DNA from: RBC038 sp041390625
Lineage (GTDB): Bacteria; Chloroflexota; Dehalococcoidia; UBA2979
Assembly (NCBI GenBank): GCA_041390625.1
Contig: JAWKPM010000007.1
Location: 128,917 to 192,916 of the forward strand
Length of the DNA: 64,000 bases
Direction of reading: 5' to 3'
Part shown: positions 49,409 through 58,728 of the stretch, in pieces
Layout: each line of letters starts with the position of its first letter
Position numbering within the stretch: the stretch's first letter is position 1
Translations under genes and position numbers: made by a program
Notes under the pieces: generated by a model
What the model was told of the DNA's origin: nothing
What the model saw: only the letters and a program-made list of their open reading frames with translations
The model's database searches: none

Positions 49409-49432
49409 CGAGGCCGCCCTGCGGCGGCCTCG
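49409..49432 (-). terminator. Hairpin after citrate synthase
   Basis: CGAGGCCGCC and GGCGGCCTCG form a perfect 10-bp stem with loop CTGC, 28 nt beyond the gltA stop. No T run follows. Confidence 0.6.
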
Positions 49433-49459
49433 TCGATCCTCGAATGGCTGGCCGGCGCG

Positions 49460-50608
49460 CTAGCGCTGGCCGATGGGGACGAAGTCGCGAGGCTCCTGCC
49501 CCGTGTAGATCTGGGTCGGGCGGAAGATGCGGTTGCCGGACGCCCACTGCTCGCGCAGGTGGACCATCCAGCCGGCCGTCCTCGATGCCGCGAAGATCGG
49601 CGTGAAGAAGTCGATCGGGATGTCGAGGGCCGCGAAGACGCAGCCCGAGAAGAGGTCGACGTTCGGGAAGAGGCCGCGCGAGCCGAGCTGGCCGGTGGCG
49701 ACCCGCTCGACGGTGAGGGCGATCTCGTACATGTCCTTGTCGGCCTGCCTCGTAATGACGCGGTCGGCGAGGCGCTGGATGACGATCGAGCGCGGGTCCT
49801 TCACGTGGTACACGCGGTGCCCGAAGCCGGGAATCTTGTACTTGTCGTTCAGCAGGCGCTGGATCTGCTCCTCGGCCTTGGCCGGGTCGCCAATCTGCTG
49901 GAAGAGGCGCAGCGAGTGCTCGTTGGCACCGCCGTGCGCGGGGCCGGACAGCGAGCAGAGCGAGGCGGCTACGACGGCCTCAGGCTCGGCCTTCGTCGAG
50001 GTAACGACGCGTGACGTGAAGGTGCCGGCGTTGCCGGCGGAGTGGTCGGCCTGCGTGATGAGCAGATAGTTGAGGACTTCCTCGTGCTCCGGCGAGGGGT
50101 CGTGGCCCGTAATCATGCGGAGCATCATGTGTGAGTGGGACTCGCCCGGCCTCGGGCCGTCGTACTCGCGGCCGGCAACCGCCTGGGCGATCGTGCCGAC
50201 GAGGTGGCCGACGCGCGCAATGAGCGCCACGCCTCGGTCATAGGCCTGGTCGACGTGCGGCTCGAAGTCGTTGGTCATCGGACCGAGCGCGGCGACGCCG
50301 GCGGTGAGCGCGAACATCGGGTGCGTGATCTTCGCGGCCTGACGCGCGAGGGCGATCTGGTCGTCCGTCAGCGCCCGCGCGCGCTCCATATGGGCGCGCA
50401 TCTCCTCGATGCGGGCGGCGTTCGGCAACTCGCCGTCGTACAGGAGGGCGACGACTTCCTCGAACGTGGTGCCGTGCTGTGTGAGGTCTTCGATCGAGTA
50501 GCCGCGATAGGTGAGGCGTCCGGCCTGGCCCTCGACTCGCGAGATGCTCGACTCGGCGATCGGGACGCCTTCGAGCCCAGGGCTAAATGCGGGCGTATCC
50601 GTGGTCAT
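49460..50608 (-). CDS. gltA: Citrate synthase
   Basis: This 382-residue enzyme condenses acetyl-CoA and oxaloacetate at the entry of the TCA cycle. The catalytic residues are visible: His in 'LSGPAHGGANE', His in 'PGFGHRVYHVKDPRS' and Asp in 'FPNVDLFSGCVF'. 'YRGYSIEDL' is the N-terminal signature of the short bacterial/archaeal type, which lacks the NADH-sensing domain of the enterobacterial enzyme. ATG 50608 follows GGGAGGGG. A possible -10, GGTATACT, lies about 120 nt upstream. Confidence 0.96.
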   Translation of the reverse strand: MTTDTPAFSPGLEGVPIAESSISRVEGQAGRLTYRGYSIEDLTQHGTTFEEVVALLYDGELPNAARIEEMRAHMERARALTDDQIALARQAAKITHPMFALTAGVAALGPMTNDFEPHVDQAYDRGVALIARVGHLVGTIAQAVAGREYDGPRPGESHSHMMLRMITGHDPSPEHEEVLNYLLITQADHSAGNAGTFTSRVVTSTKAEPEAVVAASLCSLSGPAHGGANEHSLRLFQQIGDPAKAEEQIQRLLNDKYKIPGFGHRVYHVKDPRSIVIQRLADRVITRQADKDMYEIALTVERVATGQLGSRGLFPNVDLFSGCVFAALDIPIDFFTPIFAASRTAGWMVHLREQWASGNRIFRPTQIYTGQEPRDFVPIGQR

Positions 50609-50729
50609 GCAGAACCCCTCCCTGCTCGCGGCATCCGGAACTCCCGCCCCGCGCGCGCTCCGAGGAACCTTGGTGGACGTGTCCCCTCACCGGCGTCGGT
50701 CCGCCGGGCCGCTTCTCTCAGACGTCGCC

Positions 50730-50737
50730 AGTATACC
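50730..50737 (-). promoter_or_regulatory. Candidate promoter of gltA
   Basis: On the minus strand GGTATACT (50737-50730) is a near-consensus extended -10. TTGGTA (50760-50755) could be a -35, at a long 19-nt spacing. The leader to the gltA ATG would be about 115 nt. Confidence 0.45.
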
Positions 50738-50785
50738 CATCCGACGCCTGCGCATACCAAGTCGGCGCCTCCCCGAGGGAGCGCC

Positions 50786-51544
50786 CTATTCGCCGCTGCC
50801 TTCGCCGACCTGCCGACCGATGAAGTCCTGCAGGATGTTGTAGACGTCCTCAGAGGCCTCCCGGAGGCCGTGGCCGGCCCCCTCGAGGATGACAAGTTGC
50901 TTCGGGTCCTTCGCTCGGGAGTGGATGTCCTCGGACGCGGCCTTGTCGAGGACGTCGTCCTTCGAGCCGTGGATGAGGAGCAGCGGGCGATCGAGCTTGT
51001 CGACGTCGTGGGTGCCGAAGCGTTGCGACGACATCGCCACGACCGCGCCGACGAGCGGCGACAGCTCGGCGGCCTTGATCGCCACAGCGCCGCCGAACGA
51101 GTGCCCGACGAGCACGACCTTCGAGGCGCCCAGTCCCTTCAGGAACGAGCAGGCCGCGAGTGTGTCGAGAACGCACTCCTGGAACTCGCCCGCCTGCCGG
51201 TACGCGACACGCAGCGATGAGACGCCGCGGTCCGTGAGCGCGTCGCCGAGGCGCACGTAGACGCGGTCGGCCGGGCCATCGACGCCGCCGCCGGCGCCGC
51301 CGATGAAGATGACTGCGCCGGTCTTGCCCTCGCAGGGGCGGAAGTGCATCTCGATCGCGCCGCGCGTCGTGTTGAGGTCGACGATCATCTCGCCGGCCTC
51401 GACGCCTTCGCGGGCGCGCGCACCTCGAATGGAAAGCTCTAGATCGGCGTCGGGATCGCCGGGGGGTGCTTGCTGCTCGGGGGGATGCGCCGGGTCGAAG
51501 TCCCTGGGGTCAGGACCGTTGCCGCCGAAGGGATCAGTCGTCAA
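50786..51544 (-). CDS. Alpha/beta hydrolase
   Basis: This is a 252-residue serine hydrolase. The nucleophile elbow GHSFGG follows strand 'KVVLVGHS', 'LLLIHGSKDDVLD' supplies the Asp and 'LEGAGHGLREA' the His. The first 50 residues are an acidic, Pro-rich tail before the fold begins ('GEMIVDLNTTRGAIEMHF'). The family resembles dienelactone-hydrolase-like or alpha/beta-hydrolase-5 proteins; the substrate is unknown. The start appears to be TTG 51544, which overlaps the aminotransferase gene by 11 nt and lies after AGAGGTGG. Confidence 0.8.
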   Translation of the reverse strand: MTTDPFGGNGPDPRDFDPAHPPEQQAPPGDPDADLELSIRGARAREGVEAGEMIVDLNTTRGAIEMHFRPCEGKTGAVIFIGGAGGGVDGPADRVYVRLGDALTDRGVSSLRVAYRQAGEFQECVLDTLAACSFLKGLGASKVVLVGHSFGGAVAIKAAELSPLVGAVVAMSSQRFGTHDVDKLDRPLLLIHGSKDDVLDKAASEDIHSRAKDPKQLVILEGAGHGLREASEDVYNILQDFIGRQVGEGSGE

Positions 51545-52775
51545 TCGTCGCCACCTCTGTCCGCCGTCGTTGGAGGAAGCGCTCGATGCGGTTCATCGCC
51601 TCCTCCAGATCGGCGTACGAGGCAGCGTAACAGATACGAACGAAGCCCCGACCGCTCTCGCCGAAGGCGGAGCCCGGGATCACAGCCACGCGCTCCTCGA
51701 GCAGCAGCCGCTCGCAGAACTCGAGGTCCTCGAGGCCTGCGGAGGCGACGTTGGGGAACGCGTAGAACGCGCCTCGAGGCTCGACGAGCGGCAGGCCCAT
51801 CGCGGTGAGGCGGTCGACGACGAGGTGCCGGCGGCGGTCGTACTCGGCGACCATGCCTCGGACGTCCTCCTCGCCGGAGGCGAGCGCCTCGAGGGCCGCG
51901 TACTGGGCGGCGCTCGGCGCGGACATCATCACGTACTGGTGGACCTTCATCATCGCCTCGAGGGCGGAGGCCGGCGCGGCGGCGAAGCCGAGGCGCCAGC
52001 CGGTCATCGCATACGCCTTCGAGAAGCCGCCTAGCAGGATCGTGCGCTCGCGCATGCCCTCGATGGAGGAGAAGCAGGTGTGCTCGTGGTCGTAGACGAG
52101 GCGGTCGTAGGTCTCGTCCGAGATGACCCAGAGGTCGTGGCGCTCGGCGACCTCGGCGACGGCCTCGAGGGCCTCGCGCGACATCACGGCACCGGTGGGG
52201 TTCGAGGGGTAGGCGAGCAGGATCGCCTTCGTCGCGGGGGTGATGGCGGCCTCGATCTCGGCCGCGGTGACCATGAAGGCGGTCTCGGGGCCCGTGGCGA
52301 TCGGTACGTAGCGGCCGCCAGCGAGCAGGATGACGGGTTGGAACGCAACGTAGGCGGGCTCCGGTACGAGCACCTCATCACCCGGATCGAGGATGGCGCG
52401 ACACGCGAGGTCGAGCGCCTCGGACACGCCGGTGGTGAGCAGCAGCTCGGTGCGGGGCGAGTACTCGACGCCGTAGCGGCGGCCGATGTGGGCACTCAGC
52501 TGCTCGCGGAGCTCGAGCAGGCCGTAGTTGCTGGTGTAGCCCGTGCGTCCGTCGAGCATGGAGTCGACGCCGGCCTGGGCGACCTGCGAGGGCGTGGCGA
52601 AGTCCGGCTGGCCGACGCCAAGGGAGATGACGTCGGCCATCTGGTCGAGCATCTCGAAGAAGCGGCGGATGCCCGACGGCGGCAGCGAGGCGACGGTGCG
52701 AGAGGTGGCGCCTCGGTGGGCGACGTGACCGTCCTCGCGGTCCCAGGGCATCGGGCTAAAGGCGGCTGAGGTCAC
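51534..52775 (-). CDS. Pyridoxal-phosphate aminotransferase, class I/II
   Basis: This is a 413-residue aspartate-aminotransferase-fold enzyme. 'ISLGVGQPDFATP' and 'GYTSNYGLLELREQL' are substrate loops. 'PSNPTGAVM' and 'VISDETYDRLVYD' bind PLP (Asp and Tyr), and 'LLGGFSKAYAMTGWRLGF' carries the Schiff-base Lys and phosphate-binding Arg. The terminal 'FVRICYA' Arg binds the substrate carboxylate. It fits the general aspartate/aromatic or alanine group, so the exact substrate is open. GTG 52775 overlaps the gatA stop by 4 bp, so it is cotranscribed with gatCA. Confidence 0.9.
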   Translation of the reverse strand: MTSAAFSPMPWDREDGHVAHRGATSRTVASLPPSGIRRFFEMLDQMADVISLGVGQPDFATPSQVAQAGVDSMLDGRTGYTSNYGLLELREQLSAHIGRRYGVEYSPRTELLLTTGVSEALDLACRAILDPGDEVLVPEPAYVAFQPVILLAGGRYVPIATGPETAFMVTAAEIEAAITPATKAILLAYPSNPTGAVMSREALEAVAEVAERHDLWVISDETYDRLVYDHEHTCFSSIEGMRERTILLGGFSKAYAMTGWRLGFAAAPASALEAMMKVHQYVMMSAPSAAQYAALEALASGEEDVRGMVAEYDRRRHLVVDRLTAMGLPLVEPRGAFYAFPNVASAGLEDLEFCERLLLEERVAVIPGSAFGESGRGFVRICYAASYADLEEAMNRIERFLQRRRTEVATIDD

Positions 52776-54274
52776 GGGCGCTCTCCTGCCTGGTCGGCCG
52801 GCGGCGGACGGCGCAGATGCCAGTCGGTCACGGCGGCGTATCCGTGGGCGGCCCGCAACAGCGTCTCTTCCTCGAACGGGCGGGCCATCAACTGGAGGCC
52901 CACCGGCAGGCCCTCGGAGAATCCGCAGGGCATGCTGATCGCGGGGATGCCGGCGATGTTGGCCGGAATCGTGAACAGGTCGTTCAAGTACATCGCCAGC
53001 GGATCGTCCGTCTTCTCCCCCAGGCGAAACGCCACGCCCGGGGTCGTCGGCGTGAGGATGAGGTCGTACTGCCCGAACGCAGTCTCGAACTCACCTCGAA
53101 TGAGCGTTCGCACCTGCTGAGCCTTGCGATAGTACGCATCGTAATAGCCAGCGGAAAGCGCGTAGGTACCGAGCATGATGCGGCGCTTCACCTCGTCGCC
53201 GAATCCGCGGCCGCGGGTGCGCGACATCTCCTCGACGGAGCTCGGGCCGTCGAGGTCGGAGAAGCCGTACTTCACGCCGTCGTAGCGGGCGAGGTTCGCC
53301 GAGGCCTCGGACGGGGCGATGAGGTAGTAGACGGGCAATGCTGCCGAGGCGGTGGGGAGCTCGACGCCGCGGGTGACGGTGGCACCGTTCGCCTCGATGA
53401 CGACGATGGCCTCCTCGACGGCGGCGGCGACGCCGGGCTCGAGGCCCTGGGCGAAGAGCGCGTCCGGCACGCCGACCCGCAGCCCCTCGAGGCCGCGCTC
53501 GAGGCCGGCGGCATAGTCGGGCACAGGCATGGGGGCCGTCGTGGAATCGCACTCGTCGAGGCCGGCGATGGCACCGAGGAGGTTGCCGACGTCCTCGGCA
53601 TCGAGGCCGAACGGGCCGACCTGTTCGAGCGACGAGGCGAAGGCGACGACGCCGAAACGGCTGACGCGGCCGTAGGTCGGCTTCAACCCGAGGATGCCGC
53701 AGAGCGCGGCCGGCTGGCGGATCGAGCCACCGGTGTCGGTGCCAAGGGCGAGCGGCACGCCTCGCGCGGCGACGGTGGCAGCAGAGCCACCGGAGGAGCC
53801 GCCAGGCACGCGCTCCAGGTCCCACGGGTTACGGGTCGGACCGAAGGCCGAATGCTCCGTCGAGGAGCCCATCGCGAACTCGTCGAGGTTCGCCTTGCCG
53901 ACGAGGACGGCGCCGGCCGTGCGGAGGCGGGCGGTCACGGTGGCATCGATGATCGGCGTGAAGCCATCGAGCATGCGCGAGCCGGCCGTCGTCGGCACCC
54001 CGCGCGTGGAGATCAGGTCCTTGATGGCGATGGGAATGCCGGTCAGCGGGCCGGCGTCGCCGCTCGCGAGCCGCGCGTCAGCCTCGTCGGCCTGCGCCAG
54101 CGCCTCGTGGTCGGTGAAGGCGATGTAGGCGTGGAGAGCGGGCTCCTGCGCATGCGCGCGCGCGAGGGTGGCCTCGGCGAGGGCGCGCGCGGTGTAGTCG
54201 CCGGCGCGCAGCCGCTTCGCGTGCTCGTGGGCCGGCACCTCGAGGTCGATCGGCGGGAAGGCGGGCTCCGTCAT
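52772..54274 (-). CDS. gatA: Asp/Glu-tRNA amidotransferase subunit A
   Basis: This 500-residue amidase subunit generates ammonia from glutamine for transamidation of Glu-tRNA(Gln) and Asp-tRNA(Asn). The Ser-cisSer-Lys triad is complete: Lys85 (IAIKDL), Ser160 (PGGSSGG) and Ser184 (TDTGGSIRQPA), with the same spacing as in characterised GatA. gatC lies immediately upstream (2-nt gap); gatB is not in the window. Together they imply that this organism makes Gln-tRNA and/or Asn-tRNA indirectly. Confidence 0.96.
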   Translation of the reverse strand: MTEPAFPPIDLEVPAHEHAKRLRAGDYTARALAEATLARAHAQEPALHAYIAFTDHEALAQADEADARLASGDAGPLTGIPIAIKDLISTRGVPTTAGSRMLDGFTPIIDATVTARLRTAGAVLVGKANLDEFAMGSSTEHSAFGPTRNPWDLERVPGGSSGGSAATVAARGVPLALGTDTGGSIRQPAALCGILGLKPTYGRVSRFGVVAFASSLEQVGPFGLDAEDVGNLLGAIAGLDECDSTTAPMPVPDYAAGLERGLEGLRVGVPDALFAQGLEPGVAAAVEEAIVVIEANGATVTRGVELPTASAALPVYYLIAPSEASANLARYDGVKYGFSDLDGPSSVEEMSRTRGRGFGDEVKRRIMLGTYALSAGYYDAYYRKAQQVRTLIRGEFETAFGQYDLILTPTTPGVAFRLGEKTDDPLAMYLNDLFTIPANIAGIPAISMPCGFSEGLPVGLQLMARPFEEETLLRAAHGYAAVTDWHLRRPPPADQAGERP

Positions 54275-54276
54275 CG

Positions 54277-54564
54277 TCAGTCGAGCACGGCGCGGACGCG
54301 GAAGTAGGGCCCGTCCTTGCGAGGTGCGTTCCGGAGTACGTCGTCGCGGCCGGCGGGCTCGCGTGATGCGTCCTCGCGCTCGACGTTCGTGAGGTCGAAG
54401 GTCTGCGCCGTCGGGGCGACGCCCTCGGTATCGATGGCGGCCAGAGTCTCGAAGTGCTCGAGGATGCCGGAGAGCTGCTCGCGCATGCGCTCGACCTCGT
54501 CGTCTGCGAGGTCGATACGCGCCAGCGTCGCGATATGTCGAACGTCCTCGGTGCTGAGCGCCAC
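54277..54564 (-). CDS. gatC: Asp/Glu-tRNA amidotransferase subunit C
   Basis: This is a 95-residue small subunit that wraps around and stabilises GatA-GatB. 'LSTEDVRHIATLARIDLADDEVERMREQLSGILEHFETL' is the helical signature, and 'LRNAPRKDGPYFRVRAVLD' is the C-terminal strand that packs on GatA. GTG 54564 follows GGGGGAGG. It starts the gatC-gatA-aminotransferase-hydrolase operon. Confidence 0.95.
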   Translation of the reverse strand: MALSTEDVRHIATLARIDLADDEVERMREQLSGILEHFETLAAIDTEGVAPTAQTFDLTNVEREDASREPAGRDDVLRNAPRKDGPYFRVRAVLD

Positions 54565-54696
54565 GAACGCCTCCCCCGGTCGATTTGTTCAGATTCGCAG
54601 AAGCGAGAGCCGAACCTCATCATGATATCGACGCCCGGTGCGCGAGCACCAGCGAACACCCTGACAGACCTCGAAAACGGCCACCCCCCGACCCCC

Positions 54697-54726
54697 TTCA
54701 CCCCGCCACCCTGACAGGGGTACGAT
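54697..54726 (+). promoter_or_regulatory. Candidate promoter of the methyltransferase-PBP operon
   Basis: TTCACC (54697-54702), an 18-nt spacer and TACGAT (54721-54726) preceded by GGGG. The transcript would begin near 54733, leaving GGAGG (54749-54753) in a short leader, which supports a start upstream of GTG 54856. Confidence 0.5.
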
Positions 54727-54765
54727 CGATGGTGCCCACGTGGCGGGCGGAGGATCACCATCTCG

Positions 54766-55569
54766 CTGTCGCACCCCTCCCTTCCGGACGCGCCGGCGCC
54801 GGCGCGCCCCTCTGCGCCCCAGCCCGAGGCCGCACGCCTTGGCAATCCGAGTTACGTGTGGCGGTCCGGCCAGCAGCGCCGGGTCGCGATCATCGAGCGC
54901 TACGTCTCGCTGCGAGACAAGCGCGTCCTCGACCTCGGTTGCGGCGTGGGCGAGTACGTGCGCGCCTTCGAGCAGCGGGGCGCCGAGGCCTTCGGATGCG
55001 ATATCGAGTGGCCACGCCTGCTTGAGGCCCGGGCGCGCGGCACCGGTGACGTGCTCGCCGCGGCCGGCGAGTCGCTGCCGTTTGCGGACGACTCGATCGA
55101 GGTCATCGTCCTCAACGAGGTCATCGAGCACGTCCAGAACGACCAGGCAACGATGCGCGAGGTTGGACGCGTGCTCGCGCCGGGCGGCACCTGTGTCATC
55201 TACGCGCCGAACCGCCTCTACCCGTTCGAGACGCACGGCATCTACCTCGGGAAGCGCTACGTCTTCGGGAACATCCCGTTCGTGAACTGGCTGCCCGGCT
55301 TCCTGCGCGACCGGCTGGTGCCGCATGCGCGCGCGTACAAGACGTCCGACTGGCCTCGGGTCTTCGCGGGCTCGGGCCTCGAGGTGCGAGCGCAGGGCGT
55401 CGTCTACCCCGGCTTCGACAACCTCGAGGCGCGGCTCGGGCGCCTGGGGAGGTGGATTCGCGCGTTCTGCTACTGGGCGGAGGGCACCCCTCTCGAGCGG
55501 TTCGGGCTTTCGCATCTGATCGTGCTGCGCAAGCCCGAGGTCGAGGCTGAGCCGCAGGTGGCCGCGTGA
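54766..55569 (+). CDS. SAM-dependent methyltransferase (type 11)
   Basis: This is a class I methyltransferase of about 267 residues: 'RVLDLGCGVGEYVRAFEQRGAEAFGCDIEW' holds the SAM-binding Gly loop and acidic residue, 'VIVLNEVIEHVQND' is motif II/post-II, and 'LAPGGTCVIYAPNRLYPF' follows. The substrate is unknown; overlap with a PBP gene (GTGA) hints at a cell-surface role. The family-typical 'NPSYVWRSGQQRR' precedes the first standard start, GTG 54856, so the true start must be upstream. A GGAGG at 54749-54753 lies before ATC 54760 and CTG 54766, neither a common start. The start is therefore uncertain. Confidence 0.85.
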   Translation: MSHPSLPDAPAPARPSAPQPEAARLGNPSYVWRSGQQRRVAIIERYVSLRDKRVLDLGCGVGEYVRAFEQRGAEAFGCDIEWPRLLEARARGTGDVLAAAGESLPFADDSIEVIVLNEVIEHVQNDQATMREVGRVLAPGGTCVIYAPNRLYPFETHGIYLGKRYVFGNIPFVNWLPGFLRDRLVPHARAYKTSDWPRVFAGSGLEVRAQGVVYPGFDNLEARLGRLGRWIRAFCYWAEGTPLERFGLSHLIVLRKPEVEAEPQVAA

Positions 55570-58500
55570 GCTCCTCGCTGCGCGCCGTGCGCCGCCGTCG
55601 CCGCCGGACGGGACGTGCCGAGGTCGGCGGACGGAGCCGCAGGCGGAAGGCCGTCAGCATCCTCATCGGGGTGCTGCTCTTCGGCTTCTTCGGCACGGTG
55701 CTGCTCGCGGGCGGCACGGCCGTGTACGGCTTCGCGAAGTACAACGACTTCGTCTCGGATGTGCGGCCGCCCGAGGAGTTGCTGGCCGAGCTGCCTCGAG
55801 GCGGGGCGCGCATCTACGACCGCAACGGCCGTCTGCTGTACGAGTTCGTGGACGAACTGGGTGGCCTCCGTCGGCCCGTGCCCCTGTCCCAGATCTCGCC
55901 CTGGCTCATCGATGCCACGATCGCGACCGAGGACGCGAGCTTCTGGAACAACAACGGCCTGAACGTGCGCGGCCTCGCGCGCGCGGCGTGGGAGAACTTC
56001 GCGCCGCTCGGCGGCGACCCGTTCACCGGCTCCGGCGGCTCCTCGATCACGCAGCAGCTGGCGAAGAACGTCTATATCCCTCGCGAGGAACGCTTCGAGC
56101 GCTCGCCCGAGCGCAAGCTCAAGGAAGCGGCGATCGCCCTGGAGCTGACGGACCGTTACGAGAAGACGCAGATCCTCGAGTGGTACCTCAACTCGATCTC
56201 GTACGGCGGCATCTACGTCGGCATCGAGGCGGCGTCCGAGGGGTACTTCGGGAAGTCCGCGAGCGAGCTCACCCTCGCCGAGGCTGCGTTGCTGGCCGGC
56301 ATCCCGCAGCAGCCGGCGGCGTACGACCCCACCCAGAACGCGATCCTGTCCAAGGCCCGCCAGTCCGAGGTGCTGGACCTGATGGTGCGGCACAACCGAA
56401 TCACGCCGGCGCAGGCCGAGCAGGCGCGCGACGAGCCGATCATCCTGCGACAGGCGCGCTTCGACATCGACGCGCCGCACTTCGTCCTCGGGCGCGTCGC
56501 GCGCGAGATTCGGGAGCGCTTCGGCGAGCAGGCGCTGTACCAGGACGGCCTCGAGGTCACGACGACCCTCGACATGGACCTGCAGGAGATGGCGCAGGGC
56601 ATCCTCGAGGGCTGGATTCGCGAGTACGAGGCGTCCTCGGACGGCCACAACGGCGCCTTCTACGCCCTCGATGCCAAGACCGGCGAGATCCTCGTCTATA
56701 TCGGGAGCCGCGACTACTTCAACGACGACATCCTCGGCCGCAACGACAACGTCACAGCACTGAACTCGCCCGGGTCGACGCTGAAGCCGTTCACGTACAT
56801 GACCGCGTTCATGCGCGGCTGGAACACCGGGACGGGCATCCTCGACACGCCTACCAGGGTCATCGACCCCTCGACGGGCGAGTTCTTCACGCCTCGGAAC
56901 CCGGGGACGGGCTACCAGGGCGTGATCACGGCTGCCGAGGCGCTCGGCAACTCGCTCAACGTCACGGCGCTGAAGGCCATCCTCTACGGCGGCGTCGAGA
57001 ACACGCTCGACACGCTGCGACAGGTGGGCTTCACCACCCTCGACAACCCGAACGGCTACGGACCGGCGCTAACCCTCGGCGGGGCGGATATCACCCTCGA
57101 GGACCTGACCTACGGATACAGCGTGCTCGCCAACCGCGGCATCATGCGCGGCCAGCCGACGCTCGAGCAGTACGACCCGGGCGAGCGCACCGTCGACCCG
57201 GTCGCGCTGCTGAAGGTGGCGGACTCCGAGGGCAACGTGCTCTACGAGTACAAGGAGCCCACCGAGCGGCGCGTGATCCCGGAAAGCTTCACGTACCTGG
57301 TGACCTCGATCATCTCGGACGGCCGGAACCAGTGCATCACCTTCGGCGCGTGCAACGCCCTCGGGCTGAACGACCGGCCCTCGGCGCAGAAGACCGGCAC
57401 GAGCGAGCCGTTCGACAACGATCGCCGCGAGATCGGCGAGACGTGGGCCGTGGGCTACACGCCTCAGCTGGTGGCGGGCGTGTGGTTCGGTAACTCCGAC
57501 AACTCGCCGATGGTGAACATCGTCTCGACCTCGGTGTCGTGGCGCAGCTTCCGCGACTTCATGAACGAGGCGCACACAGCCCTCGAGCTGCCGCCGGAGC
57601 CGTTCGAGCGGCCGCCCGGCGTGGTCGAAATGGAGCTGTGCTGGCCCTCCGGCATGCTGCCCACCGAGGACTGCCCGCAGGATCGCCGCTACAAGGGCCT
57701 CTTCGCCGCGGACGTCCTCGGCTCCGGCGACCCGCCCGAGGAGCTGTACGACACGTGGTGGCAGAAGGTGCGCATCGACACGCGCAACGGGCTGCTCGCC
57801 GCCGAGACGACGCCCTCGCAGTTCGTGGCCGACGAGGTCCGCCTCGTCCTGCCCGAGGACGAGATCGAGGGCTGGACGGGCCTGAACGAGTGGGCAGCCA
57901 AGAACGGCCTCGCCGGCAAGATCGCGCCGACGGCCGACTCCGCAACTGTCGGCTCGTACGCGCAGGTGCTGTCACCGGGTGCGAATGCCACGCTCAACGG
58001 CGTCGTGCAGATCGTCGGGCGCGCGGCCTCGCCGAACTTCCAGCAGTACGCCGTCGAGTACGGACGCGGTTCGAACCCGAGCTCGTGGGTCCGCCTCAAC
58101 ACCTCGAACCGGCCAACCGTCGGCACAGAGCTCGGCGTATGGAACACCACGCTCGTGCCGAATGGCGAGTACACGCTGCGCGTCTCGATCCAGGACGAGC
58201 AGCTCGGCGAGCTGTGGTTCGCGGTCCCCGTCCGCGTGGACAACGGCTCCTCGGGCGCGACGCAGGATCTGACACCGGTGGCACAGATCAACGGGCCGGT
58301 GCCGGGTGCCGTCGTGAGTGGCAACGTCCAGGTCCGAGGCACGGCCGCGGCGGCCGACATGCTGCAGGCGACGCTCGAGATCGGCGTCGGTCTGAGCCCG
58401 TCGACGTGGCAGACGCTGACCTCGACGGTACTGCCGGTGTACCAGGGCGACCTGTACAACTGGGACACGACCTCGGTGGCGGACGGCATCTACACATTGC

Positions 58501-58574
58501 GCCTCACGGTGCAGGACCGGACACTGGGCGCGAGCGTGACCTCGGTCGTGCTCACCGTGAAGAACGAGGAGTAG
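55566..58574 (+). CDS. Class A penicillin-binding protein (PBP1A-like)
   Basis: This is a 1002-residue bifunctional peptidoglycan synthase. It has a basic N-terminus, one membrane anchor (about 30-55), and a glycosyltransferase-51 domain with catalytic Glu122 (ATEDASFW) and 'GGSSITQQLAKN'. The transpeptidase has SxxK at Ser404/Lys407 (SPGSTLK), SLN at 463-465 and KTGT at 609-612. Two homologous C-terminal repeats (about 795-890 and 898-1000), each ending in a 'Y-T-L-R-x-x-x-Q-D' strand, look Ig-like and may bind the wall or partners. GTG 55566 overlaps the methyltransferase stop by 4 bp. It shows that the organism makes peptidoglycan. Confidence 0.95.
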   Translation: MSSSLRAVRRRRRRTGRAEVGGRSRRRKAVSILIGVLLFGFFGTVLLAGGTAVYGFAKYNDFVSDVRPPEELLAELPRGGARIYDRNGRLLYEFVDELGGLRRPVPLSQISPWLIDATIATEDASFWNNNGLNVRGLARAAWENFAPLGGDPFTGSGGSSITQQLAKNVYIPREERFERSPERKLKEAAIALELTDRYEKTQILEWYLNSISYGGIYVGIEAASEGYFGKSASELTLAEAALLAGIPQQPAAYDPTQNAILSKARQSEVLDLMVRHNRITPAQAEQARDEPIILRQARFDIDAPHFVLGRVAREIRERFGEQALYQDGLEVTTTLDMDLQEMAQGILEGWIREYEASSDGHNGAFYALDAKTGEILVYIGSRDYFNDDILGRNDNVTALNSPGSTLKPFTYMTAFMRGWNTGTGILDTPTRVIDPSTGEFFTPRNPGTGYQGVITAAEALGNSLNVTALKAILYGGVENTLDTLRQVGFTTLDNPNGYGPALTLGGADITLEDLTYGYSVLANRGIMRGQPTLEQYDPGERTVDPVALLKVADSEGNVLYEYKEPTERRVIPESFTYLVTSIISDGRNQCITFGACNALGLNDRPSAQKTGTSEPFDNDRREIGETWAVGYTPQLVAGVWFGNSDNSPMVNIVSTSVSWRSFRDFMNEAHTALELPPEPFERPPGVVEMELCWPSGMLPTEDCPQDRRYKGLFAADVLGSGDPPEELYDTWWQKVRIDTRNGLLAAETTPSQFVADEVRLVLPEDEIEGWTGLNEWAAKNGLAGKIAPTADSATVGSYAQVLSPGANATLNGVVQIVGRAASPNFQQYAVEYGRGSNPSSWVRLNTSNRPTVGTELGVWNTTLVPNGEYTLRVSIQDEQLGELWFAVPVRVDNGSSGATQDLTPVAQINGPVPGAVVSGNVQVRGTAAAADMLQATLEIGVGLSPSTWQTLTSTVLPVYQGDLYNWDTTSVADGIYTLRLTVQDRTLGASVTSVVLTVKNEE

Positions 58575-58728
58575 GCCGGGTCCGAGGCGGGCTGCTCCGG
58601 TCGTTCGTCCGAGGAGACAGCCGGGTGCGAGCTCCCACCTCGAGTCGCGGCCCGCGGCGTAGCGTCCTCGGTCCTTCGCGCCCCGAGCCGGCACGTCCAG
58701 CCCTCCGTCCCCACGTTCGGATGCCCTG

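Noticed and set aside
50609..50785. A riboswitch or small RNA upstream of gltA
   Set aside because: Only a candidate promoter and leader are visible. No conserved riboswitch core or strong terminator was recognised.
58068..58078. T-arm-like GGTTCGAACCC suggesting a tRNA
   Set aside because: It lies inside the PBP coding region, with no acceptor stem or anticodon arm around it. The similar GGTTCGAACC at 6796-6805 lies inside the kinase gene.
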